Below are positions 1 through 11,603 of a stretch of DNA of 64,000 nucleotides, one piece after another (position 1 is the first letter of the stretch; every line of letters starts with the position of its first letter). The position numbers and the translations under genes were made by a program. The notes under the pieces were generated by a model. It did not search any database, was not told the origin of the DNA, and saw only the letters and a program-made list of their open reading frames with translations. The stretch comes from Erythrophleum ivorense (lineage: Eukaryota > Streptophyta > Magnoliopsida > Fabales > Fabaceae), in assembly GCA_026724425.1 (NCBI GenBank), contig JAIUCV010000117.1, positions 1,893,501 through 1,957,500 of the forward strand. The letters are read 5' to 3'.

Positions 1-700
1 AAACAGGCCTTTTCCATCGGCATGAATCGTTGTAAAATCGACGGGAATCAGCCATTACATCGAATTTCCATCGATTTTCAAATCGACGGTAATCGATCGA
101 CGTAAATTCGAAATCGTCGTAAAATCGTCGTAAATTGTGACGAAACAATTTTCGTCGTTAACTCGTTGTTTTTAGTCGACGTAAATTCGATGTAACATTA
201 ACAACTGATTTACAACGAAATACTAGTTTAGTCGTTAGGTCGATGTAAACTTTACGATCGGTTAACGACGTATTTGCCATTTCTATTTACGACCAAACAA
301 AGTCGTCGTAAAACACCGGTTAAATATACCAGGTCAATTACAAAATCGGAAAACCAAATTGAAGAAAAAACGTTGTCAAGTCGATGTAAACAGTCGTCGT
401 TAATCAGATGTTATTAAAATCGTCGTTAATTCGAGGCATAAAAACGTTGTTAAACCGATGCCATTCTACGACTCGTTTACAACGACAACGTTGTTAACCA
501 GATGTTATGGTTAACGTCGTTAAGACGAGGCAAAACTATTTTGTAAAACCAATGCAAGTTTACGACGATTTAACAACGATAACGTTGTTAAAGTGTCGCC
601 ACTTGCAACGATTTAACGACGAAACATCGAATTTTTTATTTATTAATATTCGAACGTCTACGTCGTATTTACGACGACTTAATATAAAAATAATAAAAAA
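1..700. repeat. CGTCGTAAA-type repeat array, 3' subterminal part of a CACTA element
   Basis: Variants of the motif TCGTCGTAAA and its complement TTTACGACGA occur dozens of times, on both strands, usually 15-40 bases apart, with related forms such as TCGTTGTAAA and TCGACGTAAA. The block lies beyond the end of the second transposase-like gene, which is read on the minus strand, so it corresponds to the 3' subterminal region of the element. Known CACTA elements carry clustered subterminal motifs bound by their own TNPA-like protein; that function is inferred here. The element's terminal inverted repeat is not visible and presumably lies before base 1. The last part, from about 670, is AAATA-rich low-complexity DNA. 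Confidence 0.7.
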
Positions 701-788
701 ATATATGAAAAGAAATAAAATAAAAATTATAAAACGAAATAAAATAAAATAAAATAAAATTTATTTCACAAAATTTAAAAAAAAATAT

Positions 789-2540
789 TTAAACAAATTC
801 AAATTCTGACGGGGACAGATCACCAGCCGTCCCGCTCGTCGTTGCCCGTTGCTCGTCGGCCTCCTCTAGCGCTCTTGCTGCTGCTAGCGCTTCTCGTTTA
901 CGCCTTTTTTCTTGCAAGAGTGCGGCAATCTGCGGGTTCTCCCTAGCCATGAGCTCGAAAATGGCGTCGTTATCTAAACGTTCTGAACGCTCATCTTGGA
1001 TTTCCCGCTCAAGACGTGCAATCTTGGCCCGTTGTTGGGTCTGCTCTTCATCGTCGGATCGTCGGCGGGGCGGAGCAAGTGCCGAAGCAACAGAAACCTT
1101 GGCAATTGATCCCATCCCAATAGTTTTACCCCTATTCTGAGGGGCGACCTGCCATTTTAAACATTGAATTGATATTAAATAATAGAGTTTAAATATAATA
1201 AAATTTAATTAATTAACAATAAATTAATATTTACCTGTACGAAGATGCGATCAATCTCGGGGGTGCTCAACTGCACCTGAGTGGATCCCCCGGGAGATAG
1301 CTGCTGGGAGCGTTGCGTTTGTTCCTCAACGACCCTTGCGTTCACGTCGTTCCATATCTCCTCTGCTCTCGGAGATACAAAAGTTCCGTCTTTCTTCTTG
1401 TGGGTCTTCTCCCAAACATACGACAATGGAGGGAGCACACCTCCTCTCTCCGCAGCCTAAAAATGAATTTAATTAATTTATACTTTTATTATCTTATAAT
1501 TTATATTATTTGTATATATAAATAATTAAAAACAAAATGAAAGTGCGATATTACCATCTCTAAACGTCTTCCGGCGAAAGACGTCTGACCGGTGCAGTGA
1601 GGGACGACCTTCGGTTGGCCGTCAGGACCAACCGATAAACGGGAAGCAGAGCACTTCATAGAGGTCTCTACGGAATCTGGCTTCATCCAAAATTGAACCA
1701 ATCCGTCCCACACCGTTTGGATGACGCCTATCGGCTTTGCGTCGTTGCCCTTTGCCCGCCATATCTTTTTCCAGTCGCAGACGGTGTTGTTTGTACGCAA
1801 CTTGGCTTTCTCCTTCCATTGTGCCTTCACCTCCTCATTATGAGCTTGATCCCATGTGTACCGTTGCTGAAAAAAACGAATTTATAATTAAATTATTTAT
1901 ATCAAATATAAGTAATTAAGTAAATATAAAATATTAAAAATTAAAAAGTTCAAAAATTATCACCGCAAACATCTTAAACCAAGTATCTCTGATATCTTGA
2001 CTGACTGCCGACCAATTTGGATGAGCCTCGGAAAAATAGGACTTGATGATGTCGCTGATGGTGCGCGATACCGAATTTTCGACACCAAACCTATAAAAAT
2101 GTTAATTGTTAATTAATATATTTAAGAGATTATATAAATATTAAATTAATACATTAAATTTTAAAAAATTTAAACGTTTTAACGTACCACAATGCTCCAT
2201 CTTCCTTCTCTCGATGGAGTCTAGTTAGATTTACCCGTCCGGGTAAAGCTAGCAACTCTTCAATGGTCATATGTGCATAGGGCCGAGGCAGTTGTACATG
2301 TTGCTGCGGGGGCGGCGGCGGTGGCGGTTGTTGGTGTTGTGGTGGGAGTTGATGGGATTGCGGTGGGGGTTGATCGTGGTGCGGTGGTGGCGGGGGGGGG
2401 GGGGGGGGATAAAATCCCTGAGACTGCGACTGCGAGTGAGTCGGCGGAACCCTCGTATCCCCCGAGGTAGAACCACCAGAAGCACCTGTGCCCGGCATGA
2501 ACTGATGAAAATACTGGTTTTGGCCGGATGGAGGAATCAT
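789..2540 (-). pseudogene. CACTA second gene, plant transposase (Ptta/En/Spm, Transposase_24-like), probably frameshifted
   Basis: Five exons can be joined on the minus strand with GT-AG signals: 2540-2188, 2090-1964, 1866-1555, 1457-1235 and 1148-789. The N-terminus is very rich in proline, glutamine and histidine. The centre carries the pattern typical of the En/Spm-associated plant transposase family: W-D-Q-A-H near the exon start, HCTGQTSFAGRR, then a THKKKDGTF motif. The C-terminus is a charged predicted coiled coil rich in Arg and Glu. The exon lengths add up to one base more than a multiple of three, and the fourth exon must be read one base out of phase to keep the conserved frame. 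I therefore suspect a one-base frameshift in the G-rich stretch near 1440. The start is uncertain because the first ATG sits directly after a possible splice acceptor, so an upstream exon may exist. It lies downstream of TNP2 in the same orientation, the usual CACTA order. Confidence 0.7.
2386..2409. repeat. Poly(G) homopolymer in the proline-rich coding region
   Basis: A run of about 18 G residues on the plus strand encodes consecutive prolines on the minus strand. Its length is likely to vary and to be a sequencing weak point, so the reading frame through the proline tract should be treated with caution. Confidence 0.8.
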
Positions 2541-2859
2541 CTGCAAATTAATAAAAACAAACATATATATTAATTTAACCTAATTTTCTAAACAATTATA
2601 TAATTAAAATTCTATAACTATTTATTTCTAACAAATCTAAATACCCATTTCTAAACCGTTTCTAATGACAAATACAGTAAATTAAACAAATATAAATGAA
2701 AAATCAAATAAATAAAAAACTAACCGTTGTTTGGAATGATAACGGAAAGCCGAAAGCAATTGAAAACCGAAATATTTTTTTTTTTCGTGAGAAAGGGTTT
2801 TTTTGTAGAGAGAGGAAGAAGTTGTGGCGATGCAAATCTGAGGCGAGGCTGATATATAT

Positions 2860-4060
2860 AGAATTTGTTGTCGTCGCTACATCGTCGCAATTTACGACGA
2901 TGTACCAACGACATGAATAGTGTCGTCGATAAGTCGTCGCCAATTACGACGATTTTCCAACCAAAAGGAAATTTATATTCCCATTAAATTAATATTCCCG
3001 CACGGGAAACGGAGAAAGTGGGGTCGTTGCTAAATCGTCGCAACTTACCATCGATTTTACGTCGGTCCCACAAGAGTCGTCGTAAAATCGATGGTACGAA
3101 TTTTCAATTTGTTTTATATTCCCGCACGCGGGAAGCGGAAATATAAAGTGGTGGAAAATAATTAGTGTCGTCGCTAAATCGTTGCAACTTTCCATCGTTT
3201 TTACATCGGTCCCACACAGTCGTCGTAAACTCGACGGTAAGCGTTTTCAATTTGTTTTATAAAAATTAATTGGAAAAAAAATAAAACTTACCATCGCATT
3301 TACGTCGGTCCCACGATAATCGTCGTAAAATCGATGGTCAACTAGAATCCAATATTACGGCGCCTACTATCACTTTTCGATTTGGTACGATGAAATAATT
3401 TTTTATTTTCCGTTTAACAACGACTTGCCAACGACTCGTCGCAAAATCGTCGCTAAATTTTACCCTAAACCCTAAACTCGCCCCAAACTCTTATTTGCTT
3501 GAATGGAAGTATGAAAAGCTTAAAAACTGTGAATAAGAAGTTATAAATTGAAATGAAAACAACAAAAAAAATTTCAAAACCTCATTTTGACAATATCTTG
3601 TTATAATACATGTAAGTAAACCTTATACTATGTAAAATGTTTATGAAAACATATTTTCAATGATTTTTCATCTACAAACTTAGTTTCAATGTCATATAGT
3701 CAATTTTTGTTGCTTGGTTAGCCTTATAATCGATATGAGGTGTCTTTGAAGGCATTTTAGGGTTTAGGGTTTCATTTTAGGGTTTAGTCGTCCTAATATC
3801 GTCGCAATTTACGACGATTGTCCATCGCCCGTACAGTAGTCGATGGAAAATCGTCGTTCAGTGGAAATTTTTTTATAACAAAATTACAAACGTTTTACCA
3901 TCGAATTTGGTATGTATTTGTGATTAGTCGGGAAATCGTTGCAAGTTACGTCGAATTTACTACTAATTTTGTTGGGATAGTTGGAAAATCGTTGTAACTT
4001 ACATCTAATTTACGACGACCCGTCTCTGGATCGTCGTTATGTGCAACAAGATTGCTACTT
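2860..4060. repeat. Second CGTCG-type repeat array between the two CACTA genes
   Basis: The same TCGTCGTAAA / TTTACGACGA / TCGTCGCAA motif family as at the left edge recurs through this stretch, for example near 2870-2950, 3015-3090, 3165-3240, 3295-3340, 3415-3455 and 3785-4030. It separates the TNP2 gene from the second transposase gene. Within it, about 3461-3477 holds two CCCTAAA units and 3755-3785 holds the inverted TTTAGGG form, flanking some 280 bases free of the CGTCG motif. That suggests a small insertion bounded by telomere-like boxes. No gene is supported here. An internal copy of a subterminal array is unusual for one CACTA element and may point to nesting. Confidence 0.6.
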
Positions 4061-5472
4061 TCCAGGTATGTTGGAAAATGACCATATTTTCCTATTTAAT
4101 GACCAACACCCCTCCATATTCTTTCACACACATCATAAATCTTCCTCATCTCTTGTTGAGGTCAGAGTATCCCATGCAAAATGTTTAGCCTTTCCTAAAC
4201 ATTGTTATATGGGATAATCTGATCTCTACAAGTGATGAAGAATTTTTTTTTATTTTTTTTTGACAATTGCAACGAAATTACAACGAAATTGCAACGAATT
4301 TATTCCGATAGTTTTTGTCCATCACAACGTAACATAGTTACAAGTAATAAATAGAGTTATATATGTCTAAAACGGGAAATGATATTTAGTACTTAATTAT
4401 TCATCATTAGTAACAAAACGGGAAGTTCATAACATAAGGTGCAAATTAACAGAAATATCAAATATGATACAATATGGTACAATATCTCAGAATACAATAT
4501 ATCTTCTGTCAATACTCGTCCGAGTCATTTCGGTCGCTGAACTCATCATCATCCGGTTCATCGCTTTCGGAGAATTCATCCGGAACACTCTCCTCTTCAT
4601 CATCATCACTGGTATCGTCAGCCACATTTACACTTTGTGGGTTTTGAGGATCTATTAAGAAGATAGACCCTGTTGTGTTCTCCGCCGGATCTGGTATAAC
4701 CGAACAATGATCTTGCTGCATTGGCGGAATTTCATCCTGATCTCCAACGATTGTGCCCCTAGGAGATACCTTAACAACAGATAACCAAGTAATTCCTGAT
4801 GTTCGAACACGCGGATATGGTACGAATGTTACTTGTTCAGCTTGCGACGCCAAGATAAACGGCTCGAATTTGTTGTAACGCCGAGATTGGTTTACGTCAA
4901 CTCCATATGTGTTCTCTCGAACGCCTCTGCCGAGTGTTGGGTCAAACCAATCACATTTGAAGAGAACACATCTTAAACCAAGCAATCCGGGGTATTGCAC
5001 TTCAATAATATCTTGCAACACGCCATAGAAATCAACCTCACCCCTAACGCAAACACCGTAATTCGCAGTAGCCCTTTCGTTTCCATAGTTGAACGTATGG
5101 AACACGTATCCGCGTGTACAATACATAGGAGCAGAAGTGATCCTCCATATTGGCCCTTTGATTAACTCGTGAAACCACTGCGGATATGCTTCGTCACCAG
5201 GATTAACCTATATATATTAATAAACAAATCGTTGACAAACTCAATTACTATATGTAATAGGGTCATATTAATTATACAAACGTAATTGAGGTAAGTAATT
5301 CAAACTAACCGATGATTTAATCCACTCCGCAAAGTGCTGATCTTTCCGTTTGTTGAGTTCCGTATCTGTAACCCCGTCGATACACTCCCGGACCTGTCTA
5401 CAAAATTCCCTGCAAAATTCAAGGAATTAATGTATAGAATTTATTTGTTAAATCAAATACAACCTGCATAAT

Positions 5473-5477
<5 letters not shown>

Positions 5478-5509
<32 letters not shown>
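5478..5509. repeat. (AT)n microsatellite in a TNP2 intron
   Basis: An uninterrupted AT dinucleotide run of about 32 bases lies between two TNP2 exons. Confidence 0.9.
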
Positions 5510-5510
<1 letters not shown>

Positions 5511-8108
5511 CATAAATGACTTACGTCTCAAACGGAGTAACTTCCTCGCAATTGAGTAAGACATACGTATGTGCACTATGACGATCGTTCTCGTTTGCCC
5601 ACCATACTTCTTTAATACATCCACCTAATCGGCCGACTGACGTGAATATATCTGGTACACCTTCCACTGGATATGACCGACCAACACCACCATCGTCATA
5701 TCGTTTTGTAGCCCTTTTACGTGTGCGCACTTTTGATGGAAAATAGAAGTCAGTGAAATGAGAAGTTTCTTGAGACAAACTTCCAGAAACGATCGATCCT
5801 TCAACCCTTGCAAGATTTTTGGCTTTTCCTTTTAGGTACCCCATAAATCGCTCAAACGGGTACATCCACCGATAATGAACTGGCCCACCAAGCTCTGCTT
5901 CGTAAGGAAGATGTACAGCTAGATGTTCCATAACATCAAAAAAGGCTGGTGGAAATATCTGCTCCAAATTACACAAATACATAGGAATATTTTGCTGGAG
6001 TTTACCAATAACATCTACGGTAAGAGTACGGGTACAAAGATCTCGGAAGAACGCTCCAATCGCTGTATATAACATAAGAGATTTTGTTATTTCATATATA
6101 GATTATTTAATAAATGCATACATATATATAATATATTGTTTCTAAAATATACCTGCAATTGCCGCATGTACTTCTGGGTGTAGAAGTTCCGCAAATACAA
6201 ACGGAAATAACCGTTCCATAAACACATGACAGTCGTGGCTTTTCATCCCAGAAAACTTTCGTCCTTCAACACATTTAGATAGATTAGAAACATACCCGTC
6301 GGGGAACTTCACGTCGGACGTTGCCCATTTGAACAAGGACAACTTTTCCGCAGCCCCTAACTGAAATATAGCAACTGGTACTTCCCCCTGGTTAGAAATA
6401 TGCAATTCACTCCGTGAACAAATTTCAGGCAAGTCCAATCTTGACTTTACACTGTCTTTCGTTCTGCCTTTTACGTTCAACACCGTATGCATGATATTAT
6501 CGAAGAAATTCTTTTCAATGTGCATAACATCGAGGTTGTGTCTGAGAAGATGAGAGCTCCAGTATGGAAGGTCCCAAAAAATACTCTTCTTATGCCAATT
6601 GTGCTGTTCCCCGTATCCGTCAGGCATATTCCCCGGGGTGTGCCAGTTCCCACCACGTTTAACTGTACTCTCTGCGCCATAATGATCAATTTGCGCTTCT
6701 ATAGACTCTCCAGATAAAATCACCGGTGGAGGAGCACGAACAGCTTTGTTCTTCCTAAACAGTTTCTTGTTTCTCCGGTATCTATGATTCAACGGTAAGA
6801 ATCGGCGGTGACAGTCAAACCAGCTTGTCTTTCTCCCGTGTTTAAGCTGAAATGCATCTGTTCGATCGAGGCAGTACGGACAAGATAACCGCCCATGCGT
6901 AGTCCACCCAGAAAGCATTCCGTATGCAGGAAAGTCGCTTATTGTCCACATAAGCACTGCCCGCATCGTAAAGTTCCTCTTGCACGAAATATCATACGTC
7001 CGAGCTCCGGTATACCACAACTCTTTCAATTCCTCTATCAAAGGCTGCAAAAAAACGTCAAGGGAACGCCGGGGATGCTTCGGGCCAGGGATCAAGATAC
7101 TCATAAATAGAAATTCTCTCTGCATGCACATATCAGGAGGAAGATTGTACGGCGTTAGTATTATCGGCCATAGAGAGTATTGCCTACCAGACATGCCGAA
7201 AGGACTAAATCCGTCCGTGCAAAGACCCAAGTAGACATTTCTTTTCTCGCTAGCGAAATCTGGATGAACCGCCTGAAAGTGTTTCCACGCTTTAGCGTCA
7301 GATGGATGCCTAATCTCTCCTTCTGTTTGCAAATGATCGGCATGCCATCTCATCAATCATGCCGTCCTCTCAGACTGATACAGTCTTCGCAATCTATCTT
7401 TTATTGGTAGGTACCACATCCGTTGGTACGGTACCTTGTTTCGACCACTACCTTGTGGCTTGTATCGTGGCTTCTGACAAAATCGACACTCCTGCAACTT
7501 ATCATCATCTTTCCAGTATATCATGCAATTATCAACACAAACATCTATCATCTGAGAAGGCAACTCAAGGCTAAACACTAACTTTTGTATCTCGTAATAC
7601 GAATCAGCAGCTACATTGTCATCTGGTAAGATATCCTTAATTAGATCAGCCCAACCATCCATGATAAACTGACTTATATTACCATCAGTTTTAAGAGTCA
7701 TCATCCTTGCTGCAACTGACAATTTTGTGTGCCCTTTTGTACATCCATCGTACAAAGGCTGATCTGCTGCTGCTAAAATATCAAAAAACTTTCTTGCATC
7801 TGGATTGGGTTCCTCATACGCTACATTATGAGGATCTCCATATGTACTTGCTGTTTCCGGAAATGCATCTGTTACCGTTTCATGCATTCTATGAACTTCA
7901 CTTCTACCGTAATTAACATGAGAATGTTCAAGTACGGGATCCACATTTTCTTCAAAACGCATTCCTTCATTAATATAATTACTACTGCTACTACTAGCTG
8001 CATTTCCCCCATGACCTTCTGTAACATCCGTGAACCAGAAAGTTGTTTTGGAAGTGGTGTTGGACGATGCTAGGGGTTCAGGAGTAGTTGGCACATGCTC
8101 TTAGAGGT

Positions 8109-9370
8109 GTGAATTGAGGATTGGCTGTACATGTTCTTGTTTGATTGTTGTGCAGTCGGTCTAAGGTTCAAGCATCGCGAAGAAAGTGTGTTAAATTCTT
8201 CTGAACGACTAGTATCGATCGACACCCGAAGGGTGTCGATCGACACCGGTTATCGATCGACACCGGTTATCGGGTTTGATTTCCGGTTTAAGTCGATCGA
8301 TTTGCAATTGGAGTTGGTTTTGGTCGAGGGGTGTCGACCGACACCAGGGAGGGTGTCGATCGACACCGGTTATTGAGAAATCGACCGGTTCGATTTAAGT
8401 CGGCTGTTTTGTCGGTTTTGGGCGAAAGAAGCCCTAAAATCGTGATAAAAGCTGTGTGGCCGCGAGTGAGGCACAAGTTTCGAGGCAGAGAAGAAAGGAG
8501 GCGATTTTCTAAGTGTGGAATCCGATTTCTGAGTTTCTGGGTTGAATCTGTTGCTATTCTTCGTTGTTCTATCTCCTTTCCCTCTTTCCAATCCGTTTCA
8601 AGGTGAGTGCGTGACCGTAGGTCCGTGAATCACTGGAGATTTGTAGTGTTGTTGCTATTTCGAGTTGTTCTTAGTTGTTCTTGAGTTATTTGAGTTATTG
8701 GTCGATTATGGGGGTTGAATCCCATTGATTTGGATGTTTTTATACTTGTTTCGCTTTGTTTCGTCGCTGTTGGTTTCTGGGTTTCGGGAGGGTGTCGAGC
8801 GACACCTTTTGGTGTCGGTCGACACCAAGATGCTAGTGTCGAGCGACACACTTTGTGTGTCGATCGACACCTAGCAGGGCGTGTCGAGCGACACGGTGGG
8901 GTGTCGAACGACACTAGTGCTGTTATGCGAGTTTCGCTGCTGTTGTTTACTGTTGATGGTTATTGTTTATGGTTATTGTTGATATTGTTGTATTGTCTAG
9001 TGGTTGGCGTAATTGGCCTGTTGACGGAATGACCGTCTCACTGAGTATTTATGATAATACTCACGCATCTCTTTCGTAATGTGATGCAGGTAACAGGATT
9101 GTGTGACCGCGGGATCGAGGCTGAAGAGGGGGATGATAGGGTTATTGGTTTTCTTGGTTTATTGGTTATTGTTTCATTATTTGAATTGGTAGCTAACCTG
9201 GTGTTTAGGTTGCTAGAGCTTATTTATGTTTCCGGAATTGTTCATTGGATTATTGGTTATTTAATTGGTTATTGATATTGAGATATTTGATGTTGAATTG
9301 AATGGTTAATTTAGTTATGTGTTTAAAGACTTCCGCGGAGTAATGAAAAAAAAAAAAAAAAAAAAAAAAA
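8109..9370 (+). mobile_element. Poly(A)-tailed insertion inside TNP2, resembling a gypsy LTR transcript
   Basis: The TNP2 frame breaks near 8100 and resumes after 9371. The intervening plus-strand segment ends in 25 consecutive A residues (9346-9370). Short imperfect matches at the two sides, CTTAGAGGTGT (8100-8110) and CTTGGGTGT (9371-9379), could be a degraded target-site duplication. The sequence has a splice-donor-like GGTGAGTGCG near 8602 and a later TGATGCAGGTAACAG acceptor-like site near 9083-9097. Between them, the phrase CTCACTGAGTATTTATG followed by ATACTCACGC resembles the transcribed part of plant Tekay/Del-type gypsy LTRs as I remember them. No coding capacity is evident. I infer a retroposed LTR-derived RNA. 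The left boundary is uncertain by about 10 bases. Confidence 0.55.
8214..8915. repeat. Dispersed GTGTCGATCGACAC palindromes (two clusters)
   Basis: At least ten copies of a palindrome of the form GTGTCGNNCGACAC occur in two clusters, 8214-8370 and 8789-8915. Variants differ mainly in the central two bases (AT, AC, AG, GT, AA). Each copy can fold on itself. All copies lie inside the poly(A)-tailed insertion. Confidence 0.9.
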
Positions 9371-9873
9371 CTTGGGTGTTTCACCTTCCCCATGACAATA
9401 CCAAATATAATAATTCTGCATAAATCCTCTATTCAACAGATGCGACCACACTTTTGAGATAAGCACAAATTTCCTATTCTTGCATTTTGGACAAGGACAA
9501 TACATGTACTTATTACCGCTTTCGATCGTAATTTGCAATGTCCTGGCCTGGTACATGAATCCCTCAAGCCCATCTCTGAACTCTTTCCTCAGCAACCCGT
9601 CGGAATCTTGACGATTGTACATCCATTCTCGTAGCTGATAAATTGACATATCCATATTAAACATTCTCACATTTGAATCAAGAACTGATTTAGTTATGTA
9701 TCTGTCCAAATTCGACATAACTGATATTTACAGTTCCTTAAAATAAAACTCAAAAGTGAACATTTTGAAACTTGCAAATGTAGATATACACCTGGCTCAG
9801 TAACTTTCAAGCCTAGTTGTCACTATACAATTTTATATGTTATATAGAGTTAAAGCTAAAGATTAGCAGAAGC

Positions 9874-9945
9874 TCCACTGTAGCACACCGGTTAAACAAC
9901 TTGCTCTTTCCTCAACTTGTTCCGGGTTCGAAGCCCGGCAGTGGA
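9874..9945 (+). tRNA. tRNA-like sequence (tRNA pseudogene or SINE head)
   Basis: The segment is 72 bases, a normal tRNA length. TCCACTG at the 5' end pairs perfectly over seven bases with CAGTGGA at the 3' end. The T arm is perfect: CCGGG, loop TTCGAAG, CCCGG. TAGCACACCGG matches an RNA polymerase III A box and GGTTCGAAGCC a B box. The anticodon arm is poor: only three of five pairs form, and the loop would read TCTTTCC with anticodon TTT (lysine). It is followed by about 70 bases and a T-rich run (10016-10030). That fits either a decayed tRNA gene or the head of a short SINE. A functional tRNA is unlikely. Confidence 0.5.
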
Positions 9946-10029
9946 ATATATTTTTGGGAAAAGGAATTAGAAACGTCACACACATTGCCCCAACAATGCG
10001 AACAACATACATGATTTTCTTTTTTTTCT

Positions 10030-11150
10030 CTAAACGGCATGCAATGCAAGTCAACTAGCTATAGATGCGTCAAAACGCAGCGTAAAAGTCAAACTTTCCA
10101 TCATGGTAGGTTTTAATTTCCCCCATAAAAAACTTCATGCTACTGGCTACATATCATAATCCTCGAGACAACTTTCTCATAAAGCCATGAATCTTTTCTC
10201 AAATCAATTCTTTTTGTAAATATTTTCCTTTAAATAACATCATTGAAATAGAGGAAAGGTTAATCAAAAGAACTGATTTGGAGAATAAACGCTTGAAATT
10301 TATATTCAATAGAATATTTTCTTGAAATAAATATATGAAGAATGCTGTTGGAGAAATTAGTTATATAGATAACCATGAGTTTGTTTTTTTTGTTTTTTTT
10401 TTTTTTTCTGAGAAAGAAGATCATCATGAGTTGCATATACATGATATATGAAAAAACTGTAAAACAAAAGAAGAAGTAACATTCACAATGGCAGCAGCGG
10501 CAACGGCAATACACAAGCGTTGCTTGTTAGATCCTCTGGAATCATCCTTCTTCACATTCGCATATAAAATCACGCGATCTTCATATAGCAGTTTAATTGT
10601 TTCGTATATAGTGCTAAATTTAGGTGTTGTTTGGTTTTGTTTTTAAATTTTATTCCTCCGACTTGGAATTCAATTTCGGATATTAGTAAATTATTGAAAA
10701 GAAAAAAAAAATATTATGAACATTTTCATTAATACACCAGCTAGCAAACACATTAAAGAAGATAAATTATATGATTGGTTTGTCAGATAAATACATAAAC
10801 TATTTGATTTTCACACAAAAAGGTGGAGAGTTTGTGTTTTGATCATGAGCTCTCTGTACATATGCACTGTTCTACATACTTTTAGGTTTTTACATTTCCA
10901 AGCTTTCCTATCAACCTCTAACGTCATCAGACGTAAATAGATGAATTTTATCAATATCAATTAGTGGTCTATTAGAATCTTATTGGAATTTCTTTATACA
11001 GAAGGTTAGATATAAGATATTTACCATTGAGTATATATTTATTCATTTAATATTCAGGACAAAATAAACCACGAAAAATTCATGTTGAAGCTTGAAATGC
11101 ATCTCTGATTATGGGTTTTGTTGAGAGCGGAATCAAGGAAATAAGTGTTG
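10030..11150. other. Non-coding stretch, no supported gene
   Basis: AT-rich DNA with T runs near 10385-10410. No frame here shows recognisable domains or convincing splice structure. A 52-codon frame beginning ATGGCAGCAGCG at 10488 is the only weak candidate and is listed among the rejected items. Confidence 0.6.
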
Positions 11151-11159
11151 GAGTAGAGA

Positions 11160-11400
11160 TGGGTTGGTTAAGGAGAAGAGTGATAGAGAGTGTGAGATTA
11201 GGGAGTTGAAAAGAGAGGCTAATGATCTGATGTATAAGGTAGAGAGTGAGGAGAAGAGTTAGGTAAGGTTTGTGAAGAGAGGGATTCAATTTATAAGAGT
11301 GGATTTGATTTGCAGCGTGAGGAGGCGAATCAATTCAAGAAGAATGTGGTTCAGATGGAGATGAAAGACTATTACATAAGTGGTTTAGATAGGTACGTTC
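11160..11400 (+). pseudogene. Coiled-coil protein gene fragment
   Basis: Two plus-strand pieces read like a long coiled-coil protein: EIRELKREANDLMYKVESEE, followed after a stop by ERDSIYKSGFDLQREEANQF and KKNVVQMEMKDYY. They are in different frames, with a stop codon between them and no start or partner exons, so this is a decayed fragment. The heptad-like, charged composition is clear but I cannot name the parent family. Confidence 0.5.
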
Positions 11401-11435
11401 CACAACTGTTTACGTACGGAATATTACAAACCAAA

Positions 11436-11547
<112 letters not shown>

Positions 11548-11603
11548 ATGTTTATAGTAAAAGGACTCTTCTAATATTTATGACAAATATTGCATAAAAA
11601 GAC

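Larger units (their letters stand above)
4509..9718 (-). pseudogene. CACTA TNP2 transposase, interrupted and with an in-frame stop
   Basis: Minus-strand pieces line up in the order expected for a TNP2 protein. 9718 to about 9378 has the transposase-associated N-terminal domain with a C-P-C-P-K-C zinc motif. 8094 to about 6150 is the TNP2 catalytic region, with CTDGFSPFG, PGPKHPRRSLDVFLQP and HNLDVMHIEKN-type motifs. About 6064-5525 matches DUF4218 (ICNLEQIFPP-like, HYRWMYPFERFMGYLK). A short exon lies near 5409-5311, and about 5209-4509 matches DUF4216 (GYVFHTFNYGNERATANYGV). Two lesions are visible. A TGA codon at 7357-7359 sits inside an otherwise continuous frame that reads SERTA, stop, LMRWHADH. 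A 1.26-kb insertion also separates the N-terminal domain from the catalytic part. The gene cannot make full-length transposase unless the stop is read through and the insertion is spliced out. In autonomous elements this protein binds and cuts the element ends. Confidence 0.9.

Noticed and set aside
8131..9275. Open frames through the GTGTCGATCGACAC clusters
   Set aside because: Their length comes from the palindromic repeat being open in several frames; no protein-like pattern beyond RSTP/SIDT repeats.
10488..10646. 52-codon frame starting ATGGCAGCAGCG after a purine-rich leader
   Set aside because: The start context looks plausible, but the frame has no recognisable domain, no splice partner and quickly becomes random-looking.
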